Assembly (NCBI GenBank): GCA_029941315.1
Contig: JAPYQE010000003.1
Location: 1 to 64,000 of the forward strand
DNA: 64,000 bases
Direction: 5' to 3'
From: GCA-2724215 sp015660315
GTDB taxonomy: Bacteria > Latescibacterota > UBA2968 > UBA8231
Positions 25,855 through 33,879 of the stretch are shown piece after piece; the first letter of the stretch is position 1, and every line of letters starts with the position of its first letter. The translations under genes were made by a program, and so were the position numbers. Under the pieces are notes generated by a model, which was given only the letters and a program-made list of their open reading frames with translations, had not been told where the DNA came from and did no database searches.

Positions 25855-26322
25855 CTAAAACGAAACGGGCCGCATATCGGCATAACGTTGGGGTCTCACC
25901 AACTCGGGAAATTGTTCCGTCCAAACCCGGCCCAACTGGCGATCGGCGACAGGCACGGCCCAAGCCGGCCCTTCTTTGAATGTCATGGTCGAATCTGCAG
26001 CTTCAAGGGTGGCCGACGTGGGCCAAAGAAGAATGGCAATAGCCGCGGCCAGGGCAAAACCCCAGGTTACCGGCCGCAACCAAGTCCACGACTCGCGGTA
26101 GACCTCCTCTTGCAAGCGATTGTTCAATCTCAGCTTGAAACCGGCCGACGACCGCGTTCCCCCCAGATTATGTAACGCCATACGGACTTGATGCATACCC
26201 GCAACAGTCTCCCGGCACGCCGAACAGACGCTCAGGTGATCTTGTAGGTGACCGACGGACCAAGAGTTTAGCGTTTTATCGATATAATCAGAGAAAAATG
26301 ATTCGAAATCTTCGCAATTCAA
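25855..26322 (-). CDS. Zinc-finger anti-sigma factor, no sigma partner adjacent
   Basis: 155 residues. The N-terminus holds a zf-HC2-type zinc-binding motif (DHLSVCSACRETV, His-x3-Cys-x2-Cys), with one membrane segment near residues 85-100 and a short periplasmic tail. I chose TTG 26322: AAAGGAGG (26334-26341) lies 11 bases ahead of it, and the resulting start (M)NCEDFESFFSDYIDKTLN is typical of the family. The GTG at 26346 would place this ribosome site inside the gene. Such proteins usually sit next to an ECF sigma factor; none is encoded here. Confidence 0.8.
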   Translation of the reverse strand: MNCEDFESFFSDYIDKTLNSWSVGHLQDHLSVCSACRETVAGMHQVRMALHNLGGTRSSAGFKLRLNNRLQEEVYRESWTWLRPVTWGFALAAAIAILLWPTSATLEAADSTMTFKEGPAWAVPVADRQLGRVWTEQFPELVRPQRYADMRPVSF

Positions 26323-26436
26323 TGCAGATACAACCTCCTTTCGCACCGACTACCACGTGATAGGACTTTTGCTCGACTCCAGTAGTTCCCAAAGCTAATC
26401 GCTGGAGAGTTCGTCAGAACGACCGATAAGGAGTAT

Positions 26437-26922
26437 ATGAGAGACTTGCTGCAACATAAATTGCCCGAACAAGTTAGTACGGATGCTCGCCGCTGGTTAG
26501 TCTTGCTTTTGGGCTCCATACTGCTGCTGGGTGCATCGGGCTGCGCACTGCGCACGATCCCGCCGATTCGCTATGTCCCGATATTTGGCAAAGAAAAGGA
26601 CATCACCACTACGCATGTCCTGGCCAAGGCCCTTAAGGACCGCGATTTGGCCGTCCGTGCCCAGGCCGTAAAACTATTGGGCATTCTCAGCCAGAGCACT
26701 AACAAAAAGATAAAGAAGGCGTCGGCTCAAGTCCTCGGGATAGCGGCCAAAGATAGCGACCCTGGTATCCGGCTCCAGGCCATCGAAATATTGGGCAAGA
26801 TGGAGGAGAAGTACGGTAATAAATTTCTTCTGAATGCACTAAAAGATCCGAACCCCTTTGTGCGTGAACGGGTACTGCAAGTGCTCAACGAACGCCAATC
26901 CCAATTGAGTAACTCTTCTTAG
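26437..26922 (+). CDS. HEAT-repeat lipoprotein
   Basis: 161 residues with AAGGAG ahead of the ATG. After a charged start comes a hydrophobic stretch ending in a lipobox (LLLGASGC, about Cys36). Residues 60-155 are about three HEAT-like helical repeats (LAKALKDRDLAVRAQAVKLL and two similar units). It probably serves as a protein-binding scaffold at the envelope. It is divergent from the anti-sigma gene and convergent with the XRE gene. Confidence 0.75.
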   Translation: MRDLLQHKLPEQVSTDARRWLVLLLGSILLLGASGCALRTIPPIRYVPIFGKEKDITTTHVLAKALKDRDLAVRAQAVKLLGILSQSTNKKIKKASAQVLGIAAKDSDPGIRLQAIEILGKMEEKYGNKFLLNALKDPNPFVRERVLQVLNERQSQLSNSS

Positions 26923-26935
26923 GACTGTAACATTC

Positions 26936-27469
26936 TTAAGCGGGCGGGTCTAGTCCCATTGTTCCCATAACAGCTGTTAACGCTCCCCACTGTTTGTCGT
27001 CCATCGCCACCCCCAAAGCTAGCCAAGCCAAAACGTCGCGTTTTTTCTGCATCTTACGCGCTTTGCTAATTGCATCTAGCCACGCCCGGTCACTAAGCAA
27101 GGATTGCGTCTCCGCATCAGCGAGCGCATCCAATAGAGCCGGTTCTAAAGGCTCCTTACTAGCCAAAAGCTGACGAACGACCGGATCAGCCAATGAACGC
27201 GCCATCTTCGCGAAAAGCGCGCGCCCCTCCTCCGAACCTGCCTTGGCTTGATAGGCGGCGAGCAATACCTCGCTAGAATCCAGTTCTAAAACTTCGGCCA
27301 ATTTAATACACACTTCATCGGAAGGGACTTTCTCCCCCTTCTCGATCTGGCCTATATATGTTGCCCATACGCCTTCAGGTTTTTGCGCCGTTATAAGTTG
27401 CTCAGCTAACCCGCGTTGACTGAGGCGGGCTTGTAACCGAGCTCCTTTGATCATTTCTGCAAACTGCAT
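26936..27469 (-). CDS. XRE-family DNA-binding regulator
   Basis: 177 residues. Residues 5-70 are a helix-turn-helix of the lambda-repressor type (GARLQARLSQRGLAEQLITA, then YIGQIEKGEKVPSDE). The rest is helical, without a recognised ligand or protease domain. The intergenic region upstream contains inverted repeats of the form ACACT-N4-AGTGT and a promoter, so it may control its own gene and the leader transcript at 27.6 kb. That is inference. Confidence 0.82.
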   Translation of the reverse strand: MQFAEMIKGARLQARLSQRGLAEQLITAQKPEGVWATYIGQIEKGEKVPSDEVCIKLAEVLELDSSEVLLAAYQAKAGSEEGRALFAKMARSLADPVVRQLLASKEPLEPALLDALADAETQSLLSDRAWLDAISKARKMQKKRDVLAWLALGVAMDDKQWGALTAVMGTMGLDPPA

Positions 27470-27555
27470 TTTAAGGTTCCTCTACAGTGTTTATCTTTTA
27501 TATCATGAGCGGTTTAATCTGAGAAGAAATAAACCCTATTACAAGATAAATATGA

Positions 27556-27569
27556 ACACTTACAAGTGT
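27556..27569. promoter_or_regulatory. Operator candidate, ACACT-N4-AGTGT
   Basis: ACACTTACAAGTGT is an inverted repeat in the upstream region of the XRE gene. A second 14-bp site with the same half-sites lies 130 bp away. Confidence 0.4.
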
Positions 27570-27613
27570 GTGTGCAAGTCTAAGTCATGGTTTTTGGAAA
27601 GTAAAATTTCTCC

Positions 27614-27642
27614 TTGACAACACAATCTAGCGTGTGTATCTT
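27614..27642 (+). promoter_or_regulatory. Sigma70-type promoter with embedded inverted repeat
   Basis: TTGACA (27614-27619), a 17-bp spacer and TATCTT (27637-27642). The spacer holds an inverted repeat (ACACA-N8-TGTGT, 27620-27637), which could be a repressor site. Confidence 0.5.
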
Positions 27643-27685
27643 TCCAAAGATTGAAGTACACCCTGCGGGCCAATATAGTCCACAC

Positions 27686-27699
27686 ACACTAGGCAGTGT
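27686..27699. promoter_or_regulatory. Operator candidate, ACACT-N4-AGTGT (second copy)
   Basis: ACACTAGGCAGTGT shares both half-sites and spacing with the site at 27556-27569. Confidence 0.4.
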
Positions 27700-27894
27700 T
27701 TGGGCTAAGAGGCTAAATGAGATTTCAGTGTGGCGGTCCGCTATCGTGGCTAAAATCCTGATCCGCAAAGCTCGGATTCCCCTTTCTGGGTCTTTGAGGT
27801 CTTCAAAATTACCTCCCCACACCGCCTCGTTTGAAGGTCTCAATTGCGGTTCAAGATCACATTATATGGCCGCCACACTCTTGTTTTTCTTTTT

Positions 27895-27925
27895 AAAACA
27901 GCCCATCTTTGATGGGCTGTTTTTT
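27895..27925 (+). terminator. Strong intrinsic terminator
   Basis: A perfect 13-bp stem with a TTT loop, core AGCCCATC/GATGGGCT, followed by a run of T. It stops 39 bases before the ATG of the glycosyltransferase gene at 27964 and has no gene immediately upstream on the same strand. Confidence 0.85.
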
Positions 27926-27963
27926 TGTTCTCCCATTTCTCTCTACCAAATTCCTTAATAACC

Positions 27964-29082
27964 ATGCGCATCTGTATGGTCGCCTTTACCGACCTGCACT
28001 TCGACTATCGCATCTACCGCGAAGCTACTGCTCTACGCCGTGCTGGTCATGAGGTCGCTATCGTCGCCTCTTCGTTCACTCCAGCCCCGCTCGAGGGCTG
28101 GGATGATTTCGACATCCACTTAATCCCAATAGACCGCAACCGATCACTACGCCGTCTCTACCCCCTTTTTTGGCGGCGAGCTTATCCGCTCTTGCTCGAC
28201 ACCCGCCCAGACGCCTACCACGCCCATGACCTAGACGCACTGTGGCCAGCAGTTCGGGCGGCGCGACGGTTACGCCGCCCCTTGGTCTACGACTCACATG
28301 AATTTTGGATAGAACAATCTTCGTTGGTCAACCGACCGCTCATGCGATCTTTCTGGAGCTTGTTAGAACGTCATTTAATAAAACGAGTCGACCGCGTTAT
28401 CACTGTCAGCCAATCTATAGCCGAATCGCTCAAGACGCGCTATGGGCTGGGTGAGGTCGTCATTTTGCGCAATTTTCCGCTATTTCGGGAGAAGGTGCAA
28501 AGCGATTTAATCCGCGAAACTCTGGATCTGCCTGCCAACCGCCCCATCGTGCTTTATCAAGGAGGTTTTCTCACCGAGAATGGCCTGCGCGAGCAAATTG
28601 AAGCCGCTACCGGTTTCGGCGATGCTGCGCTTGTCTTGATTGGAGATGGCCCGAGCGAAAAGGCATTGAAAGAGCAAGTGCGCGACGGCGGTTTGCAGGA
28701 TCGGGTCTTTTTTATTCCTAGAGTGCCTTTCCACCAACTTCACGATTATACTTGTTCGGCCGATTTAGGGCTGTGCCTAATCAAAGACGCGGGCAAAAGC
28801 TTCTACTATTCTTTGCCCAACAAACTTTTTGAGTATATGATGGCTGGTCTACCGGTCCTCGCCAGCAATTTTCCCGAAATGCAGCGCGTCGTCAACGAGA
28901 CCCATACCGGCGTCACGATTGATCCAACCGATATCGACGCTATCCGGCAGCAAGTCACCGAATTGTTGTCCGACGATAAACGACGGGCAACCTGTAGCCA
29001 AGCCTGTTTAGAGGCCGCGCAGCACTATCACTGGGAGCGAGAAGCCGATCAACTCACAGGCCTCTACTCAACCCTGGGATGA
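27964..29082 (+). CDS. Glycosyltransferase, GT4-like (GT-B fold)
   Basis: 372 residues from ATG 27964 (MRICMVAFTDLHFDYRIYRE); the open frame starts earlier at 27925, inside the terminator. The C-terminal half carries the nucleotide-sugar region (GDGPSEKALKEQVRDGGLQD, then YYSLPNKLFEYMMAGLPVLA) with the conserved Glu. It transfers a sugar from an activated donor, probably in cell-surface polysaccharide assembly. Acceptor and sugar are unknown. It overlaps the next gene by 4 bases. Confidence 0.88.
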   Translation: MRICMVAFTDLHFDYRIYREATALRRAGHEVAIVASSFTPAPLEGWDDFDIHLIPIDRNRSLRRLYPLFWRRAYPLLLDTRPDAYHAHDLDALWPAVRAARRLRRPLVYDSHEFWIEQSSLVNRPLMRSFWSLLERHLIKRVDRVITVSQSIAESLKTRYGLGEVVILRNFPLFREKVQSDLIRETLDLPANRPIVLYQGGFLTENGLREQIEAATGFGDAALVLIGDGPSEKALKEQVRDGGLQDRVFFIPRVPFHQLHDYTCSADLGLCLIKDAGKSFYYSLPNKLFEYMMAGLPVLASNFPEMQRVVNETHTGVTIDPTDIDAIRQQVTELLSDDKRRATCSQACLEAAQHYHWEREADQLTGLYSTLG

Positions 29083-30011
29083 GCACTCTGCTATCAATCA
29101 GTCTAGTAATGCCGACCTTCGACGAGCCGGAACGCCTCGAAGCAGCGCTTAAAAGCCTCTCACAACAAGATTATCCCCGTGAGGCGACCGAAATCATCGT
29201 GGTCGACGACGCCTCTCGGCATTTGAATGTAGAGCGACTCGATACAGCGCTAGCCCCATTTGAACTGCACTTGATCCGCAATGAACAAAACCAAGGCCGA
29301 GCTCGGGCTCGCAATTCGGCCCTGCGTGTGGCGACGGGCGATATCGTCATTTTTTTAGATAGTGATATGACGGTGGGTCCCGATTTCCTCCGCGCCCATG
29401 CCGAACGGCACCAAACCCACCCTGAAGCAATTTTCATCGGTAATATTCGCTTCGCCAGCGAAATCCCTACAACCCATCTAACGCGTTATATCGAGGGGCG
29501 AGGAGTTCACGCAGTGGATGAAGAAAAACCGATGCACTTCAAGTGCTTCGTCACCGGGAACTCCTCTGTCCGCCGGTCGTCCCTAAGCCGCGTGGGATTT
29601 TTTGACGAGGACCTCACCGCCTATGGCGGCGAAGACCTTGAATTGGGCTATCGACTTCATTTAGCTGGTGTTCCGCTCTATTACGCTCCAGAAGCTCTAT
29701 CGCACCACCACCATCTGCGTGCTTTTGAACCTTTATGCCGTCTTATGCAAACATATGGCAAGCAATCGATTCCCATCTTGTTGCGCAAACACCCCGAGTT
29801 GGATAAGGTCCTTCGATTAGATGCGATTGGAGCCGCTGCACTCTCACCACGTCACCTTGCCTTCCGTTTAGCCTTGTCGCCACTAATTCACTATCCGATT
29901 CGCTGGTTAACCCGCTGGTTTGTAGAATACTATGTCCCCGGTCTGTTTTTCAGCTATCTATTCTGGTCTAGCCGTACACGAGGTTATCTACACACACTGC
30001 AGACGCGCTAG
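29079..30011 (+). CDS. Glycosyltransferase family 2 (GT-A fold)
   Basis: 310 residues, coupled to the upstream gene by ATGA. The nucleotide-binding start (SLVMPTFDEPERLEAALKSL), the metal-binding motif in FLDSDMTVGP and the acceptor region AYGGEDLELGYRL are typical of inverting GT2 enzymes. A hydrophobic C-terminal part (about 245-300) may tether it to the membrane. Together with the GT4 gene it forms a two-gene unit for glycan assembly. Confidence 0.9.
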   Translation: MSTLLSISLVMPTFDEPERLEAALKSLSQQDYPREATEIIVVDDASRHLNVERLDTALAPFELHLIRNEQNQGRARARNSALRVATGDIVIFLDSDMTVGPDFLRAHAERHQTHPEAIFIGNIRFASEIPTTHLTRYIEGRGVHAVDEEKPMHFKCFVTGNSSVRRSSLSRVGFFDEDLTAYGGEDLELGYRLHLAGVPLYYAPEALSHHHHLRAFEPLCRLMQTYGKQSIPILLRKHPELDKVLRLDAIGAAALSPRHLAFRLALSPLIHYPIRWLTRWFVEYYVPGLFFSYLFWSSRTRGYLHTLQTR

Positions 30012-30109
30012 GCCGGGGATTCAACTTGCGAATTTTGCGGCAACATCTATCTTTCGTGAAACCATTCCAGACCTATAAAGTCCGGCCTTCTGGCAAAGGA
30101 GGGATCACA

Positions 30110-30619
30110 TTGAACCATGTATCGTTCGTCATATTCGCTCTTATCGCCACATTCGCCCTAGCACCACACGCAAATGCGCAAGCGCCTAAAAAACCAGGCC
30201 AGACGATCTTCGGCGAAGATCGCAAAGCGACCATGAAGGCCATGCGCGGTATTTCAAAAGCGCTGGGAGAAAAGTGCACCTATTGCCACGTCAAAGAAGG
30301 TGGTAAGGTCGTCTACACGACAGATACGCCGCACAAACAAGCCGCACGACAGATGAAATCTGCCTTTATCGACAGCCTAGTGGCGAATGGCCAAGCGGAG
30401 GCGTCTTTTGATCACCATGGCAAGAGCAAAGTGATTAAAGCAAGCTACATAACCAAAGGCGATGATGCCGGCATCCATCTGATGGCCCAAGAAGGCGAGG
30501 GCGAACAACACACGCTCTTTGTCAACTTGCCCAAAAAAGGGGAAGCACTTAACTGCAAGACTTGCCATGGCGGCAGGGTGCATATACTAGCCAAAGAAGA
30601 AGAAAAAATAACGCCTTAG
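30110..30619 (+). CDS. Periplasmic diheme c-type cytochrome
   Basis: 169 residues. I chose TTG 30110 because AAAGGAGGG (30095-30103) lies just ahead and the product then begins with a normal signal peptide (ending PHANAQ); the frame is open from 30026. Two haem-binding motifs are present: CTYCH (about residue 60) and CKTCH (about 148). The pattern of one CxxCH after an ALGEKC-type segment and another near the end resembles the reaction-centre-cytochrome-like family of non-phototrophs. It should be matured by the ccm system at 17-24 kb. Confidence 0.85.
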   Translation: MNHVSFVIFALIATFALAPHANAQAPKKPGQTIFGEDRKATMKAMRGISKALGEKCTYCHVKEGGKVVYTTDTPHKQAARQMKSAFIDSLVANGQAEASFDHHGKSKVIKASYITKGDDAGIHLMAQEGEGEQHTLFVNLPKKGEALNCKTCHGGRVHILAKEEEKITP

Positions 30620-30634
30620 GGCCATAATACTTGC

Positions 30635-30667
30635 GCAAAGACCTTCGGTATTTCCGGAGGTCTTTGC
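30635..30667 (+). promoter_or_regulatory. Hairpin that buries the ribosome-binding site of the CPBP gene
   Basis: GCAAAGACCT (30635-30644) pairs with AGGTCTTTGC (30658-30667), and the helix continues inward for about four pairs. GGAGG (30656-30660), the only plausible ribosome site for the ATG at 30674, lies inside the stem. No T-run follows, so a translational switch is more likely than a terminator. Confidence 0.45.
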
Positions 30668-30673
30668 TGCCTT

Positions 30674-31525
30674 ATGAACACTGCCTACCCCAACCTCAGT
30701 CAAATTCTCCGCGTAAGCCTACCAGCGCTTCTACTGGCGCAATTCTTAATATGGCCCATCATCGGCCTGTCCCTCCCTTATATAGGCATAATCGCTGCCG
30801 AAATGACCCTGCTGTGGTTTATGGCCCTTCATATCCGCCGCTATCGCCTATCGTCTGAAAACCTACTGCTGCTCAACGCCACACCACTTTCGACTCTGCT
30901 ACTGACGATTCCCATCGCCATTTGTTGCAGTTTAGTTGTTGCAGAACTTGATCTGCATATAGCGAATCTCTTGACTATACTGGACTTAGAGATGCCGCTG
31001 TCCTTTCAGAAAAATCTATTAGAACTACAGATCTTCAACGAAATTACGGAGGTACCTGGAGGATTAACTGCGTTGGTATTAGTTCCTGCATTTTGCGAAG
31101 AGCTTTTCTTTCGCGGTTTTGTGCTTTCCGGCCTCTATACCCACTATGGCCCACGCTGGGCTTTGTTCGGGTCCGCCTTGCTCTTTGCCGCCTCGCACTT
31201 TAACCCTTGGCAGTTCATCCCCCTCTTCATCTTTGGGCTCTTTTTGGGCGCCTTGGTCTACTGGACCCATAGCATCTACCCCGCCCTCTTCGCGCATGCA
31301 ATCAATAATCTGGCCTCAGTCGCAGGTATCAATCTCCGCACCCATTGGGGAATAGAGGAACTCGGCCCCACACAGCATCTGCCCATTGCAATGACCCTAT
31401 GCGCAGCCCTAGCGTTATTGGCCGGCCTCTTCTTGCTCAGCCGGCAAGTGGCCATCATGCCGCTTTCAATAGGCAAAAAAACCAGCGCAGAATTGCCCTC
31501 CGCCGGCCCACCTATTTTTAACTAA
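30674..31525 (+). CDS. CPBP-family intramembrane glutamic protease
   Basis: 283 residues with about eight membrane helices. The catalytic motif EELFFRG (about residue 140), the ASHFNPWQF His motif and the C-terminal FAHAINN motif match the CPBP/Rce1-type family. Bacterial members process membrane or exported peptides; the substrate here is unknown. It is convergent with sucD across a bidirectional terminator. Confidence 0.9.
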   Translation: MNTAYPNLSQILRVSLPALLLAQFLIWPIIGLSLPYIGIIAAEMTLLWFMALHIRRYRLSSENLLLLNATPLSTLLLTIPIAICCSLVVAELDLHIANLLTILDLEMPLSFQKNLLELQIFNEITEVPGGLTALVLVPAFCEELFFRGFVLSGLYTHYGPRWALFGSALLFAASHFNPWQFIPLFIFGLFLGALVYWTHSIYPALFAHAINNLASVAGINLRTHWGIEELGPTQHLPIAMTLCAALALLAGLFLLSRQVAIMPLSIGKKTSAELPSAGPPIFN

Positions 31526-31608
31526 ATTCGTTGGGTGCCTAGTGGCGATAGGGAGCATGCTCCGCGTTGTCAGGTCTTATTTTTCTTTAGATTCCTTAGA
31601 ACACAGAA

Positions 31609-31645
31609 AGCCCCACCGACCACGGTAGATCGATGGGGCTCTTTT
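31609..31645. terminator. Bidirectional terminator between the CPBP gene and sucD
   Basis: An 11-pair stem with one mismatch (AGCCCCACCGA / TCGATGGGGCT) followed by CTTTT on the plus strand; the opposite strand also ends in a short T-run. Confidence 0.7.
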
Positions 31646-31662
31646 ATGCTTTTTTATTCTGC

Positions 31663-32532
31663 TTAGCCCAGCGCTTTCTCCACGGTCTCGCCAATCTCCG
31701 CCGGACTCTCACATACATGAATCCCCGCGTCTCTCATGGCCGCCATTTTGTCGTCCGCGGTGCCCTTACCACCCGAAATTATCGCACCCGCATGGCCCAT
31801 CCGACGCCCTGGTGGTGCCGTACGGCCGGCGATAAAGCCGATAACAGGTTTGTCGTAATGCTCTTTAACATAGGCGGCGGCTTCTTCTTCGGCCGTGCCA
31901 CCGATCTCACCGATCATAACCACAGCATCGGTCTCCGGATCGTCTTTGAAAAGAGCAAGAGCATCGACAAAGCGCGTACCGATAATTGGATCGCCGCCGA
32001 TGCCGATAGCCGTGGACTGACCCAGACCCCGGTCGGAAAGCTGACCCACTGTTTCATAGGTCAAGGTGCCGCTGCGGGAGATGATGCCAACTCGGCCTGG
32101 CTGGTGGATAAAACCGGGCATAATGCCGATCTTGCATTTGCCTGGGGTGATGATTCCCGGGCAATTAGGCCCGATCAACCGCGTATCGCGCGACTGGATA
32201 TAGTGATAAACCTTAACCATATCTGCTTCGGGAATGCCTTCGGTAATACAGACAATCAACTCAAGGCCAGCATCTGCCGCTTCCATGATCGCATCCGCGG
32301 CAAAAGGCGGCGGCACGAAAATGATGGAGACATTTGCACCGGTCGCCTCGACCCCTTCGGCGACGGTGTTGAAGACAGGCACACCCTCAAAGTCTTGACC
32401 ACCCTTACCCGGTGTTACCCCACCGACGACTTGCGTGCCGTATTCGATCATTTGTTTGGTATGGAAAGATCCTTCTTGGCCTGTAATGGCCTGTACGAAG
32501 ACCTTCGTATTTTCGTCAACTAAAACACTCAT
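31663..32532 (-). CDS. sucD: Succinate-CoA ligase alpha subunit
   Basis: 289 residues. It binds CoA and carries the phospho-histidine (GRRMGHAGAIISGGKGTADD). With SucC it interconverts succinyl-CoA and succinate with nucleotide phosphorylation. The Rossmann CoA site (FVQAITGQEGSFHTKQMIEY) and GIISRSGTLTYE are clear. It follows sucC by 12 bases. Confidence 0.97.
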   Translation of the reverse strand: MSVLVDENTKVFVQAITGQEGSFHTKQMIEYGTQVVGGVTPGKGGQDFEGVPVFNTVAEGVEATGANVSIIFVPPPFAADAIMEAADAGLELIVCITEGIPEADMVKVYHYIQSRDTRLIGPNCPGIITPGKCKIGIMPGFIHQPGRVGIISRSGTLTYETVGQLSDRGLGQSTAIGIGGDPIIGTRFVDALALFKDDPETDAVVMIGEIGGTAEEEAAAYVKEHYDKPVIGFIAGRTAPPGRRMGHAGAIISGGKGTADDKMAAMRDAGIHVCESPAEIGETVEKALG

Positions 32533-32544
32533 GCCCGATATCCC

Positions 32545-33702
32545 CTATTGAATGGCTGACGCGACCTTTTCAGCCGCGTCCTTCAGCCCGTGCCCGACAC
32601 TAAAATCCATGTCGGACTTTTCCAACATTTCAGCGGCGACATCCGCATTGGTGCCGGCGAGCCGCACCACCAGGGGCACGTTGACCTCGATGTTCTTGCG
32701 GGCTTGGATCACGCCTTCCGCGACACGGTCACAACGCACAATGCCCCCGAAGATATTAATAAGAATGGCCTTTACATTTGGATCGGAAAGCAATATCCGA
32801 AAGCCGTTCTCCACGGTTTCAGCGCTGGCGCCGCCGCCGACGTCCAAAAAATTCGCCGGCTCGGCACCGGATAGCTTGATTATGTCCATGGTGGCCATTG
32901 CAAGACCTGCCCCGTTGACCATACAGCCAATATTGCCGTCGAGCTTGATATAGTTCAGATCGAATTTCGAGGCTTCGACCTCTAACTCGTCTTCCTCGTC
33001 CAGATCGCGCAATTCGGCAAGGTTGGGTTGGCGGAAGAGCGCATTGGCGTCAAAGTTGATCTTGGCGTCCAGCGCCAAAACCTGTCCGTCGGCAGTAGTA
33101 ACCAATGGATTGATTTCCGCGATAGAGCAGTCGGCGCCGATAAAGGCCTTATAGAGATTGAGAATAAACCCGGACGCCTGACGCACTTGTTTCCCTTCGA
33201 AGCCGAGCCCAAAAGCTATGCGCGTCGCTTGAAAAGGCAGTAGCCCTACGCTGGGGTCGACCGTTTCCCTGAGAATCTTTTCGGGGGTTTCAGCAGCAAC
33301 CTCTTCAATCTCGACCCCGCCCTCCCTGCTAGCCATCACCACCAGCTTGCTCTGCGCCCGGTCCAGCGTAATGCCTAGATAGAATTCGTGCTCGATATCC
33401 GAGGCTTTTTCTACCAAAACCTGCTTGACCTTTTGGCCTTCGGGACCGGTCTGGTGGGTTATAAGCTGCATGCCGAGAATTTCGCTGGCCGCTTCGCGAG
33501 CTTCCGTCGGATTGGTAGCTAACTTAACGCCTCCGCCCTTGCCCCGTCCTCCAGCGTGGATTTGCGCCTTGACTACGACTTTACCACCCAATTCCGTGGC
33601 AATGTGCTCAGCCTCATCAGCTGAGGTCGCCACCGATCCTTCGGGCACGGCAACTTTGTATTGCCGTAGGATTTCTTTAGCCTGATATTCATGGATTTTC
33701 AT
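32545..33702 (-). CDS. sucC: Succinate-CoA ligase beta subunit
   Basis: 385 residues with an ATP-grasp domain (1-240; start MKIHEYQAKEILRQYKVAVP, KAQIHAGGRGKGGGVKLA). The C-terminal domain carries FLDVGGGASAETVENGF and the phosphate loop INIFGGIVRCD. It binds nucleotide and succinate and partners with SucD. It is divergent from sdhCAB, the next enzyme of the cycle. Confidence 0.97.
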   Translation of the reverse strand: MKIHEYQAKEILRQYKVAVPEGSVATSADEAEHIATELGGKVVVKAQIHAGGRGKGGGVKLATNPTEAREAASEILGMQLITHQTGPEGQKVKQVLVEKASDIEHEFYLGITLDRAQSKLVVMASREGGVEIEEVAAETPEKILRETVDPSVGLLPFQATRIAFGLGFEGKQVRQASGFILNLYKAFIGADCSIAEINPLVTTADGQVLALDAKINFDANALFRQPNLAELRDLDEEDELEVEASKFDLNYIKLDGNIGCMVNGAGLAMATMDIIKLSGAEPANFLDVGGGASAETVENGFRILLSDPNVKAILINIFGGIVRCDRVAEGVIQARKNIEVNVPLVVRLAGTNADVAAEMLEKSDMDFSVGHGLKDAAEKVASAIQ

Positions 33703-33879
33703 TACATATTACCTTTGTAGTTGAAAATAAAAGAGTACGAAAACTTTGCTATGCGGGCAAGACAGGCTCGATATTCAATCGCCGATTAGATTATATTGCT
33801 GCAAATTAGTGGTCTTATTGTAGATGGGGTATTATCTTTTTATTACACTCCTAAGTCCGACCCGGAGGTAAGACAAAGC

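Larger units (their letters stand above)
27649..27925 (+). ncRNA. Candidate leader RNA or small RNA
   Basis: The stretch between the promoter at 27614-27642 and the terminator at 27895-27925 (about 275 nt) has no clear gene. It can form several helices, for example GTGTGGCGG (27728) with CCGCCACAC (27870), and ATCCG with CGGAT near 27761-27778. It could be a free small RNA or a 5' leader that controls the glycosyltransferase gene by termination. No known RNA family was recognised by eye. Confidence 0.35.
27470..27963. other. 494-bp non-coding region with operators, promoter, leader and terminator
   Basis: No convincing gene longer than about 20 codons is visible. The region holds two ACACT-N4-AGTGT inverted repeats (27556-27569, 27686-27699), a consensus -35 promoter (27614-27642), hairpin-forming sequence, and a strong terminator (27895-27925) just before the glycosyltransferase gene. 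A possible 14-codon peptide (ATG 27717, preceded by AAGAGG, beginning MRFQCGGPLSW) lies in the leader. Confidence 0.6.

Noticed and set aside
27614..27958. 114-codon plus-strand frame in the XRE-glycosyltransferase gap
   Set aside because: It begins within the -35 box and reads through the terminator; composition is not protein-like.
31552..31563. Perfect 12-bp palindrome GGAGCATGCTCC
   Set aside because: It is a short palindrome without a second copy or a position that suggests a role.
31633..32523. 296-codon frame opposite sucD
   Set aside because: It is the antisense shadow of a fully recognisable SucD.
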